DNA of 64,000 nt, from NCBI GenBank assembly GCA_964446495.1, contig CAYUOY010000003.1, positions 1 through 64,000 of the forward strand, given 5' to 3'. The notes below the pieces were generated by a model. It was not told where the DNA came from and did no database searches. It saw only the letters and a program-made list of their open reading frames with translations. Made by a program: the position numbers and the translations under genes. The stretch is from JAADHU01 sp964446495. GTDB taxonomy: Bacteria; Pseudomonadota; Gammaproteobacteria; Steroidobacterales; Woeseiaceae. Below, piece by piece: positions 9,037-17,349 of the stretch (its first letter is position 1; each line of letters begins with the position of its first letter).

Positions 9037-9084
9037 TTCTCCATCTCCTTAGTTTTGTGCGATTTTCGTTGTGTACCTGTTGTG

Positions 9085-9579
9085 TCACGGGTCGTTCGAA
9101 GCCACCTGCTCAATACCACTGGTAGTAAGACGATATGCCTTGTGGCAGGCCACGCAGATTCCGGTCAACTCGCCGAGTTGCTGCGATACCTGTTCCGTGC
9201 TTTCGAATTGCTCCGCATCAAGCGCCAGTTGGTCGAATCGTGAATGGGTATCCATTCCTAGCTTGCGAAACCCCATTGGTAACCTGGTCGCAAATTCCGC
9301 TGATTGTGGATCCATATTGGTCAGCCCGACCTTTCGTCCGGCGACCGCGACCATGCTCAGGTCGCCTGCATTGTTAGCCACGATGATTGTTTGCACCGCT
9401 TCAAGCAGGCCGCGCATTTCTCCGAGAACCAGATCGCGCTCCGCCGCTGTTACGACGATGGCTGCACGGCTATCGGACGAGGCCTCGACAGTTCTGGACC
9501 CGATGGATCTGAGAACCGTAAGAATCGAGAGCAACCCCACAGCCGCAACAACTGCCCAACAGAATTTGCACTGAGTCAT
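9085..9579 (-). CDS. Cytochrome c'-like monoheme protein
   Basis: About 164 residues with an N-terminal hydrophobic signal/anchor (WAVVAAVGLLSILTVL), then a helical region. A single C-terminal heme site CVACHKAYR shows the CxxCHxxYR pattern of the four-helix cytochrome c' family (known to bind NO or CO at a five-coordinate heme). The ATG is preferred over the TTG two codons upstream. It sits between the Q/N-rich secreted protein and the EF-hand gene. Role proposed: NO or stress-gas binding, or electron transfer in the periplasm; not proven by sequence. Confidence 0.82.
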   Translation of the reverse strand: MTQCKFCWAVVAAVGLLSILTVLRSIGSRTVEASSDSRAAIVVTAAERDLVLGEMRGLLEAVQTIIVANNAGDLSMVAVAGRKVGLTNMDPQSAEFATRLPMGFRKLGMDTHSRFDQLALDAEQFESTEQVSQQLGELTGICVACHKAYRLTTSGIEQVASNDP

Positions 9580-9587
9580 GACCAATT

Positions 9588-10064
9588 TTACCTTCGACCC
9601 TTCCCATTGCCTTTGCCCTGACCCTGGCCTTTGCCCAGACGCTGATTATCGTAGCTGCGTACCTCACTACGATCCCGGTCCTGGCTGCGTTTAGGGTCGA
9701 TTTGATTCCCGTTACGATTCTGCTGCTTCGCCTGGGCGCCGTTACTGTTCACTGAATCTGCGTTTTGATTGCGATTTCCCTTCTGCTTGCCGTTGACTTG
9801 GAACCGGTCCTGATTCTGATTGCGAACCTGACCTTGCTTCGCCGTACCCTGATAATTCACTTCGTTTTGATTGCGATCCTGGCGCATCGTTTGTGTACCG
9901 TTGTCCGCAATCTGCTGCCGATTCTGACTGCGGCCTTGCTGTCGGATCTGATCGCTTGCCTCCTGCCCGACGGAGTCTGCTGCTTCCTGACCGTATGCCA
10001 ATCCGGCAAACGCCAGGCTCGCACCGAGCAATAGTCCAGCCTTTCCGATGTTTGCTGGTTTCAT
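9588..10064 (-). CDS. Secreted Q/N/R-rich low-complexity protein
   Basis: About 158 residues, no recognised family. A clear signal peptide (MKPANIGKAGLLLGASLAF..AYGQ) is followed by a region made almost entirely of Gln, Asn, Arg, Asp, Gly and Lys. It has recurring RNQNQ, QNRNGNQ and DRNQN units and a C-terminal Gly/Lys tail (GKGQGQGKGNGKGRR). There are no Cys and very few hydrophobic residues, so the mature protein is probably disordered. The ATG has AGGAG eight bases upstream; an in-frame extension to 10187 lacks this. It is the first gene of the cytochrome run and diverges from the response regulator. Possible roles (matrix, nucleic-acid or polysaccharide binding) are guesses. Confidence 0.75.
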   Translation of the reverse strand: MKPANIGKAGLLLGASLAFAGLAYGQEAADSVGQEASDQIRQQGRSQNRQQIADNGTQTMRQDRNQNEVNYQGTAKQGQVRNQNQDRFQVNGKQKGNRNQNADSVNSNGAQAKQQNRNGNQIDPKRSQDRDRSEVRSYDNQRLGKGQGQGKGNGKGRR

Positions 10065-10133
10065 TGTATTTCTCCTGATCTCGCCCAAAATTCGCCCGGC
10101 TCCCGCAACCCGTCGTTTAAGAGTTATTGCAGG

Positions 10134-10139
10134 TATAAT
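10134..10139 (+). promoter_or_regulatory. Possible -10 box before the two-component genes
   Basis: A consensus TATAAT lies about 75 bases before the response regulator start, in the 145-base divergent gap. No good -35 hexamer is seen 16-18 bases upstream, so an activator-dependent or extended -10 promoter is possible. Support is weak. Confidence 0.25.
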
Positions 10140-10209
10140 CTGCCACCGAGATGAGCATGCGCCGATGGTGTTTCGCAGATATGTCACGATCGATTAAATT
10201 TGTTACAAA

Positions 10210-10956
10210 TTGTTTCCTGTGAGTTCACGTACTCAGGCTCCAACACCTGCCGAGCCACTTCTGCTGGTCGTTGATGACGATCAGGGCATACGGGACCTGT
10301 TGTGCCGCTATCTCGCAGAACAGGGATTCCGCGTCGCGGCGGCTGCCGACGGTCAGGCGATGGATCAATGGCTGGCCACGAACACGCCGGATCTCGTCAT
10401 CCTGGACCTGATGTTGCCGGGTGAGGATGGCCTCTCTCTCGCACGACGCCTGCGCAACGACCGAGATGTGCCGATAATCATGATTTCGGCTCGGGGAGAC
10501 GATGTCGATCGAATAGTCGGGTTGGAAGTCGGCGCGGATGACTACCTGGCGAAGCCGTTCAATCCGCGCGAATTGCTGGCGCGGGTGCGTGCGGTGCTGC
10601 GTCGCAACCACCGCCCTGCCACCACCGACAAGCCAACTGAGAGTGGGTATGAATTCGGACCGTTTCGGTTTGACCCCACCAGACGTACATTAAGTCGCGG
10701 CGACGAGCATATTGAACTCTCGAGAGCCGAGCTGGACCTGTTGAATGTCTTTGTACACCATCCGAACCGGGTCCTCAGTCGTGACTTCATCATGGAAGAT
10801 CTGGCAGGCAACGATCGCGATCCACTTGATCGCAGCATTGATGTTCGGGTTACGCGCTTGCGACACAAAATAGAGGATGACCCAACACACCCGCGATACG
10901 TAAAGACCGTCTGGGGAGTCGGCTATCAATTCAATACTGAGTCCGCAGTGAATTGA
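10210..10956 (+). CDS. OmpR-family response regulator
   Basis: About 248 residues. The receiver domain has the acidic pair VVDDD, phospho-acceptor Asp66 (LVILDLMLPGEDG), the switch ISARGDD and Lys115 (DDYLAKPF). The C-terminal winged-helix DNA-binding domain shows ELSRAELDLLNVFVHHPNRVLSR, DPLDRSIDVRVTRLRHKIED and VWGVGYQF. The start is TTG here; a GTG three codons later is equally possible and neither has a strong ribosome site. Its stop overlaps the sensor kinase start (TTGA). It diverges from the Q/N-rich/cytochrome run, which is its most likely target by position. Confidence 0.92.
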   Translation: MFPVSSRTQAPTPAEPLLLVVDDDQGIRDLLCRYLAEQGFRVAAAADGQAMDQWLATNTPDLVILDLMLPGEDGLSLARRLRNDRDVPIIMISARGDDVDRIVGLEVGADDYLAKPFNPRELLARVRAVLRRNHRPATTDKPTESGYEFGPFRFDPTRRTLSRGDEHIELSRAELDLLNVFVHHPNRVLSRDFIMEDLAGNDRDPLDRSIDVRVTRLRHKIEDDPTHPRYVKTVWGVGYQFNTESAVN

Positions 10957-12281
10957 AATTCATCCCAAAAACCCTGCTTTCAAGAACCGCCGTTACCATT
11001 TCGCTCGCATTGCTGACGTTCATGATCATCACGCTCAGCGCTGCCGTTTATTTCGTCGCCATGCCTATTGGCAAGCGATCGGCCGACGATCTGGCCGCTT
11101 TGATGATACTGGCTGCGAACACCTGGCACGTGGCGGCACCGGAAGAGCGTACTCACTTGCGTCAGCGACTCTCGCAAGATCACGGACTGTCGATTGCTGC
11201 CCGTACGCCGCGTTTGCCTGCATTGAAAATCGACTATCCGTATTTTCTCTTCTTGCGCGATGCGCTTAGCCAACGCACCGGTGAGCCAATGGATATCCTC
11301 AGAAATCCCGGCAGCTCCAAAGTATGGGTCGATATCCCGGTCGATGGGAGCACCGTTCGTGTGGGCATGGAAAGAGCACGCATAAGTGCGAGCCCACCCA
11401 TTGTCTTGCTCCTGGTGATAAGCGGCGGTGCGTTACTGGCACTGTTCACAAGCATTGTTGTTGTTCGTCGTGTTCTCGGGCCGTTGGATCGACTGTCTCA
11501 AGCTGTGCAAGAAGTGGGTCAGGGAGGTCAGCCGGCGCCGCTTGCGGAGGATGGTCCCGAAGAACTGGCAGCGCTGGCACGCGTATTCAACCGAATGTCG
11601 TTAGAGGTCCACGACTTGCTCGAGAATCGCACGGTCCTGGTTGCCGGTATTTCGCACGATTTGCGGACCCCGCTGACTCGCCTTGGACTTGCCGTAGAAT
11701 TGCTCAGTGAGCATGAGGATCCGAAGCTCATTGCCGGCGTCCGACGAGACCTGGGTGCGATGGAAAGCCTGATTAGCCAGTTCATGGAACTTGCCCAGGG
11801 CCTGACAGATGCACGCAAAGAAACGCTCGATCTTTGGCTGATTTTCAGTGCGAAAGTCGAGGACCTGCAACGAGCCGGACACGATGTACACCTGAGTCCC
11901 GGCCGCTCCTGTCTCGTTCAGGGCGATCCCGTCGCACTGGACCGCATACTGGCAAATTTGCTGGATAACGCTGCCCACTACGGTGGCGGCAATCCCGTCG
12001 ACGCAGAGCTTCTGTGTAACTCAGACGGAGTGACCATCTGGATCAGTGATCGCGGTCCTGGAATCCCTGAGGCTCAACTTGAGGCCGTGTTTCGCCCATT
12101 CCACAGACTGGATACCGCCCGTGAGAATCGCACTGGCGGCAGTGGCCTTGGGCTTTCAATTGCCCGGCAACTGGCGGACCAGAATGGCTGGACTATCAGG
12201 CTCCGCCCCCGCCCGGGTGGCGGTACGATTGCGATTCTCGATCTCCGCATGCGAGCAGATACGTATATTGAAACACCCTGA
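10953..12281 (+). CDS. EnvZ-like sensor histidine kinase
   Basis: About 442 residues starting at an overlapping TTG. It has TM1 (about 11-36), a periplasmic sensor segment of some 110 residues, TM2 (about 148-170), a HAMP linker and a dimerisation/phosphotransfer domain with His235 in VAGISHDLRTPLTRL. The HATPase domain shows NLLDNAAHYGG (N box), ISDRGPGIPE (G1) and GGSGLGLSIARQLAD (G2). It phosphorylates the OmpR-type partner encoded immediately upstream. The signal sensed is unknown. The last codons lie inside the first copy of an imperfect direct repeat. Confidence 0.92.
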   Translation: MKFIPKTLLSRTAVTISLALLTFMIITLSAAVYFVAMPIGKRSADDLAALMILAANTWHVAAPEERTHLRQRLSQDHGLSIAARTPRLPALKIDYPYFLFLRDALSQRTGEPMDILRNPGSSKVWVDIPVDGSTVRVGMERARISASPPIVLLLVISGGALLALFTSIVVVRRVLGPLDRLSQAVQEVGQGGQPAPLAEDGPEELAALARVFNRMSLEVHDLLENRTVLVAGISHDLRTPLTRLGLAVELLSEHEDPKLIAGVRRDLGAMESLISQFMELAQGLTDARKETLDLWLIFSAKVEDLQRAGHDVHLSPGRSCLVQGDPVALDRILANLLDNAAHYGGGNPVDAELLCNSDGVTIWISDRGPGIPEAQLEAVFRPFHRLDTARENRTGGSGLGLSIARQLADQNGWTIRLRPRPGGGTIAILDLRMRADTYIETP

Positions 12282-12339
12282 TCAATGCGACATTAACAGG
12301 GCGAAAAACCGCGTATATTGAAGAGCCCTTATCGATGTG
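12262..12339. repeat. Two imperfect 28-bp direct repeats, 50 bp apart
   Basis: Units at 12262-12289 and 12312-12339 share the perfect 11-mer CGTATATTGAA and then CCCT.ATC.ATG.G, 22 of 28 positions in total. The first unit overlaps the end of the kinase gene; the second lies in the gap before the DUF6152 gene. Spacing of almost five helical turns could suit a regulator binding two sites, or reflect an old local duplication. Confidence 0.6.
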
Positions 12340-12443
12340 GTGCCGACAAGATTGGATGTTGTGAGCGCAGGCAGTCATTCGCCGTTCGTGATTTTCTGTT
12401 CCGCGGACCGAAATGCCCGTAGTTTTGCTTTGGAGTATGCTCA

Positions 12444-13853
12444 ATGAAGAATTTTTTGACGTTTGCCTTGTCACTCATCATGAGTGCAACAGCCTACGGA
12501 CATCACTCATTCTCAGCGGAATTTGACGCTGAAAAATTTATTGCCGTGACCGGGACCGTCACCGAAATACGGTTTCGTAACCCTCATATCCAGTATTTTC
12601 TGGACGTCGATACCGATGGCAAGATAGCGCCGTGGGTCGTCGCTGGTCAGAATGTCATCGTGATGCGGCGCAGCGGTGTGACGGCAAAGACAATAGCGAT
12701 TGGCGATACGATTACTGTCAACGGCTATGCAGGGCGTGACGGAGCACATCGGGTGTACCTGGATTCGATGTCTACCGCCGCAGGAACTCTTTACTCCATG
12801 TATGGCGATGCCGCCAGGCGCAAGGTCAATGTTGCGGCGACAGATCTGGTCAGTGACCCAACGTCACCGCTGATCGAGAAACTGCTTGGAGACTGGGCAT
12901 TTGACGTTGACAAACCACTGCCCGGTGCTCCTTTCCACCTGCAGTTCGAACGCGATGGTGACAACGTAACAGGGATTCTGGACGACGAAGTCATCGACGT
13001 TGCCGTCGGCGAGGATTCGTTCGTGATGGTCCTGAGCCGCGAAAACAGGGCAGGGTTTCCGGCCAAGCTGGAACTGACCGGCAAAATCGTCGATGGCGAA
13101 ATCGAAGGCGTATTCAATATGATTGCCGGCTACAGCAATTTCGCCGAGCTGGATGCGAAAACGTTTTCCGCCGTTCGAACTGCAGCGGAAGTGTGGATGC
13201 CGAAACCTTTTGCTCCCATTGCGCCAGTCGACCTGACCGGTATCTGGAAGCGATCCATTGTTCTTGGCCCGATCGGTCGGACTAATCCACAGTTGACCGA
13301 GGCCGGGAAAGCGCGCCATCGGGAGTATCAGAAAGGTGCCTATGATCCGATACTTCGCTGCATAGAGGTTGGTCCATTGCGGCGGCAAGCACGGCGTGGC
13401 GACATCGAAATCATGGCCACGACGAACCGCCTGACCGTATTGTATGCGAACGACAATGGCATAAGACGATTCTGGTTCGACCGAAAAGAACACAATACTG
13501 ATCGGGCACACGACATCATGGGCGAGTCTCTCGCCACCTGGGATGGCTCGACACTCGTTATCGACACACGCAATCTTTCCGAGTCTGTCCTGACCCACAA
13601 TGCCGAACCCATTTCCACGGAGGCCAGGATACTGGAACGATACTGGCTCAATGACGACGGTGATCTGGTCATGGTGGCTACTTTGCATGATCCAAAGTAT
13701 TACGAACGTCCCATTACCAAGCGACTGCTGTGGACCCGCTCCGATGACCAGGACATGCTTTATTCACCCTGCGATCCGGATGCGTTCTATCGCGGACTGC
13801 ACTTCGACGGCGTGCTTGACGGCTATTTTGAGAATCAGCCGTCCTTTGAGTAA
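12444..13853 (+). CDS. Secreted DUF6152-family protein
   Basis: 469 residues. It has a signal peptide (MKNFLTFALSLIMSATAYG) and directly after it HHSFSAEFDAEKFIAVTGTVTEIRFRNPH, the conserved start of DUF6152, a small beta-barrel-like periplasmic domain of unknown function. DUF6152 itself ends near residue 115; the remaining 350 residues (two beta-rich parts, the second starting FAPIAPVDLTGIWKR) resemble domains found with it in other proteobacterial proteins. It follows the two-component genes on the same strand, 160 bases away. Function unknown; the HHSF motif right after cleavage could bind metal (inference). Confidence 0.8.
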   Translation: MKNFLTFALSLIMSATAYGHHSFSAEFDAEKFIAVTGTVTEIRFRNPHIQYFLDVDTDGKIAPWVVAGQNVIVMRRSGVTAKTIAIGDTITVNGYAGRDGAHRVYLDSMSTAAGTLYSMYGDAARRKVNVAATDLVSDPTSPLIEKLLGDWAFDVDKPLPGAPFHLQFERDGDNVTGILDDEVIDVAVGEDSFVMVLSRENRAGFPAKLELTGKIVDGEIEGVFNMIAGYSNFAELDAKTFSAVRTAAEVWMPKPFAPIAPVDLTGIWKRSIVLGPIGRTNPQLTEAGKARHREYQKGAYDPILRCIEVGPLRRQARRGDIEIMATTNRLTVLYANDNGIRRFWFDRKEHNTDRAHDIMGESLATWDGSTLVIDTRNLSESVLTHNAEPISTEARILERYWLNDDGDLVMVATLHDPKYYERPITKRLLWTRSDDQDMLYSPCDPDAFYRGLHFDGVLDGYFENQPSFE

Positions 13854-13891
13854 CACGGAGTAACAGATACTGGGACACAGACTGCTTATCT

Positions 13892-14281
13892 TTATCTGGT
13901 CTCCGGCACCGCGGGAACTGTCTCGACGGTAAGTAAACTGTCCTCCGAATTCGTCACCGGGGGCGGTGCCAGATGTCCGCCCAGAATTAGCGGTAGCACC
14001 CAGAAATGGATGCCGGCGACTCCGAATGATTCTCGAATACTGTCGATAAACGCCTCAACAGCGTCCGCTCGAATCTGAATCTGAAATTGCTGGCGACGTT
14101 GCCGACCGCTGACCTGTTCAGCCGGACTCAGGTCGTCGTGACGGGTGCTATGTCCGTAAACAGGGATGCTCGTAAAACCTGTGCTGTCTTCGCGTGCCAA
14201 CAACCAGTCGACGATCAGCTCCTCAATTTCTGGCGGCACATTTAGCGTCACCAGCGCCTCGGTTTGTTTCGATTGGGTCAT
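13892..14281 (-). CDS. DUF3240 family protein
   Basis: 129 residues, no signal peptide. It resembles DUF3240, a small PII-like ferredoxin-fold family that is repeatedly found directly after CzcA/CusA-type RND pumps. Seen: ALVTLNVPPEIEELIVDWLL, GFTSIPVYGHS, FQIQIRADAVEAFIDSI. Its ATG overlaps the RND stop (ATGA), so it is coupled to the pump. By analogy with PII-like proteins it may act as a cytosolic metal-responsive regulator of the pump; this is inference. It is the last gene of the first efflux operon. Confidence 0.82.
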   Translation of the reverse strand: MTQSKQTEALVTLNVPPEIEELIVDWLLAREDSTGFTSIPVYGHSTRHDDLSPAEQVSGRQRRQQFQIQIRADAVEAFIDSIRESFGVAGIHFWVLPLILGGHLAPPPVTNSEDSLLTVETVPAVPETR

Positions 14282-17200
14282 GCTACGGACTCCTCGGCGC
14301 CAAATCGACGGTACAGTATTGGCAGGATGAACAGCGTCAGTAAAGTCGCTGTAATGAGGCCGCCGATTACGACGATTGCAAGTGGACGCTGTATTTCTGA
14401 CCCGGGGCCAGATGCGAACAGCAGAGGTACCAGTCCGAACGCCGCAATACTTCCGGTCATCAAAACCGGACGCAGGCGGCGTTTCGCACCCTGAACGACC
14501 AGCTCAGACATCGATAGTCCACGGGCTCTCAACTGGTTGAAACAGGAGACCATCACAACGCCATTCAATACGGCGATGCCGAGCAATGCAATAAAGCCCA
14601 CTGAAGCCGGTACCGACAGATACTCGCCGGTCAGCCACAGTCCGAAGACGCCACCAATCAGGGCGAACGGAATATTAGTCAGGACCAGTAAGGCCTGCCG
14701 AACTGAGCCGAAGGTCGAGAAAAGCAACAGGAAAATCAGCCCGATCGATACGGGCACGACCAGCGCCAGTCGAGCGGCCGCACGCTGCTGATTTTCAAAC
14801 TGACCGCCCCATTCGACGTAGTAACCCGCCGGGAGATCGACGGCGGCCGCGACAGCCGCCCTGGCTTCATCGACGAAACCTACCAAATCACGGCCGGCAA
14901 CATTGGTTCTGACGACGGTATAGCGTTGGCCACGCTCACGTCCAACTGTTACAACACCTTCCACATAGCGAATCTCCGCGAGACTGCCTAGTGGCACACT
15001 GATGCCGCCTTCCAGTGCAATCGGCATACTCGCGAACGTAGCCGGCGAGGTTCCGACCGATGAATCCGCCCGCATCAGGAGCGGTGTACGGCGCGATCCC
15101 TCTTGCACGATCCCGAGTCGCAGTCCTTCCAGTTGAGTGCGAAGTATTCGTTGAATGCTCAGTACATCCATTCCCAACCGACCGGCCGCGAGCCGATCGA
15201 TATCGAGTTCATAGTACTGGACTCCGTCATTTTTACTGGCGAACACATCTTCGCTGCCGGCGACGTTGCGAAGCACAGCCACTATTTCAGTAGCGTACTG
15301 ATTCAGTGAATCAAGCTCCGGGCCGAAGAGCTTCACCGCCACATCGCCACGCACACCGGTGAGCATCTCCGACACGCGCATTTCGATCGGCTGCGTGAAG
15401 CCATACGCGATACCCGGAAATTTATCCAGCACGACACGAATTGCGTCTACCAGTTCTTCCTTACTTTTCATGCGCCACTCCGACTTCGGTCGAAGCACCA
15501 TGAAAATGTCAGTTTCGTTAAGCCCCATGGGATCCATTCCGATCTCATCGGAACCAACGCGCGCTATTGTGCGAGCAATCTCGGGGACCTGTGCAAGAAT
15601 TGCTTTTTGCACACGCAAGTCCAGCTCTACCGACTTTTCCAGCGTTATCGATGGCAGTTTTTCGAGTTGTACGATGATGTCTCCCTCATCCATTGTCGGC
15701 ATAAAGCTCTTACCGATTAGCGAGTAGACGCCGGCAGTCACAACGAGGCTCGCGAGCGCGCCGATAGTCACCCACTTCGTATGGTCAAGACACCAGCGCA
15801 ACGCTGGCAGGTAAAGCGCCTGCAATTTGCGTGGCAGCCATGGTTCTTCCTGGGAAACCCGTGTCAGCAGAAACGAAGACAGCACCGGGATCATGGTCAG
15901 CGATAACAGCAACGACGCTGCCAGCGCAAAAACGATGGTCAGCGCGACCGGTGTAAACAATTTCCCCTCCAGCCCCTGCAGCGTCAGGAGCGGAAAGAAT
16001 ACGATGATGATGATCGCGATGCCGGATGCAACCGGAACGGATACCTCGCGTACTGCTCTGTAGATTACGTGCAGGCGCGGCAGACGTCGTTCCTTTTGCC
16101 AGTCGCTGAGATGCGTCATGATGTTTTCGACAATGACGACGGCAGCGTCAACCAACATGCCGATCGCGATGGCCAGTCCGCCCAGACTCATGAGGTTTGC
16201 CGACATTCCGAATTGGCGCATCAGAATAAAAGTCGCAAGCGCCGCCAGCGGCAAGACCATGGCCACTGACAAAGAGGCGCGCAAATCGCCGAGAAACAGC
16301 AGCAACAAGATAACGACCAGTACGGTTGCTTCAGCCAGCGCCTTTGACACCGTGCCGACCGCCCGTTGCACGAGATTACCGCGGTCATAAAAGACATCGA
16401 CATACACGCCTGGCGGAAGCGCGGTCGCGATATCATCCAGTTTCTGACGCACGCCGGCAACGACATCACGTGCGTTCGCACCGCGCAGCCCCAGCACCAG
16501 CCCTTCGACCGCTTCACTCTTACCGTCCTGGGTTACCGCGCCATACCGTGTTATCGCTCCAATTTTTACCGTGGCCACATCACTGACTCTGATGGGCGTA
16601 CCACGTTCAACCCGGACCACTATCTGGCGTACATCATCGAGCGTTTTTATCCGGCCTTCAGACCGAACCAGCAGCGCTTCTTCGCCTTCGCTCATTCGGC
16701 CTGCACCGTCGTTGCGATTATTGGCGGCCAGTGCCTCGCCCAGCAACAAGGGATTGACACCGCGTGCCGCCATTCGATGCGGATCCGGCATTACCTCGAA
16801 GCTGCGAACGTATCCACCCAATGAGTTGACGTCTGCAACGCCGGGCACCGTTCTCAATGCCGGCCGTATCACCCAGTCCAAAATGGTACGTCGCTCGGTC
16901 AGGCTGATATCACCCTCTACAGTGAACATGAACATTTCACCAAGAGGCGTTGTCATCGGAGCAATACCACCTTCAATGTCTGCCGGCAGATTGTCCCGGG
17001 CCGCGCTCAGGCGCTCCGCAACTTGCTGCCGGGCCCAGTAGATGTCGGTGCCCTCGGCAAAGTCCACCGTAATGTCAGATAACGCGTACTTCGCCACCGA
17101 ACGCAGCATGACTTGTTTGGGAATACCAAGAAGCTCCAGCTCAATCGGCACGGTGATCTGGTTTTCCACCTCTTCGGGCGTCATACCCGGAGCCTTCACG

Positions 17201-17349
17201 ATGATCTTCACCTGTGTCGGCGACACATCGGGAAACGCATCGATCGGCAATTGTTTGAATGCGTAGTAGCCAAAACCAGCCAGCAATGCTGTCGCCAGCA
17301 TGACCAGCACTCGCTGCGTTAACGCAAACTGAATCAGGCTCGAAAGCAT
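14278..17349 (-). CDS. Heavy-metal efflux RND pump (CzcA/CusA family), system 1
   Basis: 1023 residues, the usual size. It is the inner-membrane proton-driven pump of a tripartite metal exporter. It shows the N-terminal helix (LIQFALTQRVLVMLATALLAGFGYYAFKQLPIDAFPDVSPTQV), the conserved VDAAVVIVEN motif in TM4, GFTQPIEMRVSEMLTGVRGD in the periplasmic part, and the second helix bundle with FIALLGIAVLNGVVM. The TM4 motif reads IAIGMLVDAAVVIVEN, without the DFG of CzcA, closer to the CusA-like pattern, so the metal is uncertain. It overlaps the adaptor gene by one base (TGATG) and DUF3240 by four. Confidence 0.95.
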   Translation of the reverse strand: MLSSLIQFALTQRVLVMLATALLAGFGYYAFKQLPIDAFPDVSPTQVKIIVKAPGMTPEEVENQITVPIELELLGIPKQVMLRSVAKYALSDITVDFAEGTDIYWARQQVAERLSAARDNLPADIEGGIAPMTTPLGEMFMFTVEGDISLTERRTILDWVIRPALRTVPGVADVNSLGGYVRSFEVMPDPHRMAARGVNPLLLGEALAANNRNDGAGRMSEGEEALLVRSEGRIKTLDDVRQIVVRVERGTPIRVSDVATVKIGAITRYGAVTQDGKSEAVEGLVLGLRGANARDVVAGVRQKLDDIATALPPGVYVDVFYDRGNLVQRAVGTVSKALAEATVLVVILLLLFLGDLRASLSVAMVLPLAALATFILMRQFGMSANLMSLGGLAIAIGMLVDAAVVIVENIMTHLSDWQKERRLPRLHVIYRAVREVSVPVASGIAIIIIVFFPLLTLQGLEGKLFTPVALTIVFALAASLLLSLTMIPVLSSFLLTRVSQEEPWLPRKLQALYLPALRWCLDHTKWVTIGALASLVVTAGVYSLIGKSFMPTMDEGDIIVQLEKLPSITLEKSVELDLRVQKAILAQVPEIARTIARVGSDEIGMDPMGLNETDIFMVLRPKSEWRMKSKEELVDAIRVVLDKFPGIAYGFTQPIEMRVSEMLTGVRGDVAVKLFGPELDSLNQYATEIVAVLRNVAGSEDVFASKNDGVQYYELDIDRLAAGRLGMDVLSIQRILRTQLEGLRLGIVQEGSRRTPLLMRADSSVGTSPATFASMPIALEGGISVPLGSLAEIRYVEGVVTVGRERGQRYTVVRTNVAGRDLVGFVDEARAAVAAAVDLPAGYYVEWGGQFENQQRAAARLALVVPVSIGLIFLLLFSTFGSVRQALLVLTNIPFALIGGVFGLWLTGEYLSVPASVGFIALLGIAVLNGVVMVSCFNQLRARGLSMSELVVQGAKRRLRPVLMTGSIAAFGLVPLLFASGPGSEIQRPLAIVVIGGLITATLLTLFILPILYRRFGAEESVA

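Noticed and set aside
12864..13688. 274-codon frame antisense to the DUF6152 gene
   Set aside because: The plus-strand frame has a signal peptide and the DUF6152 motif; the antisense frame has neither.
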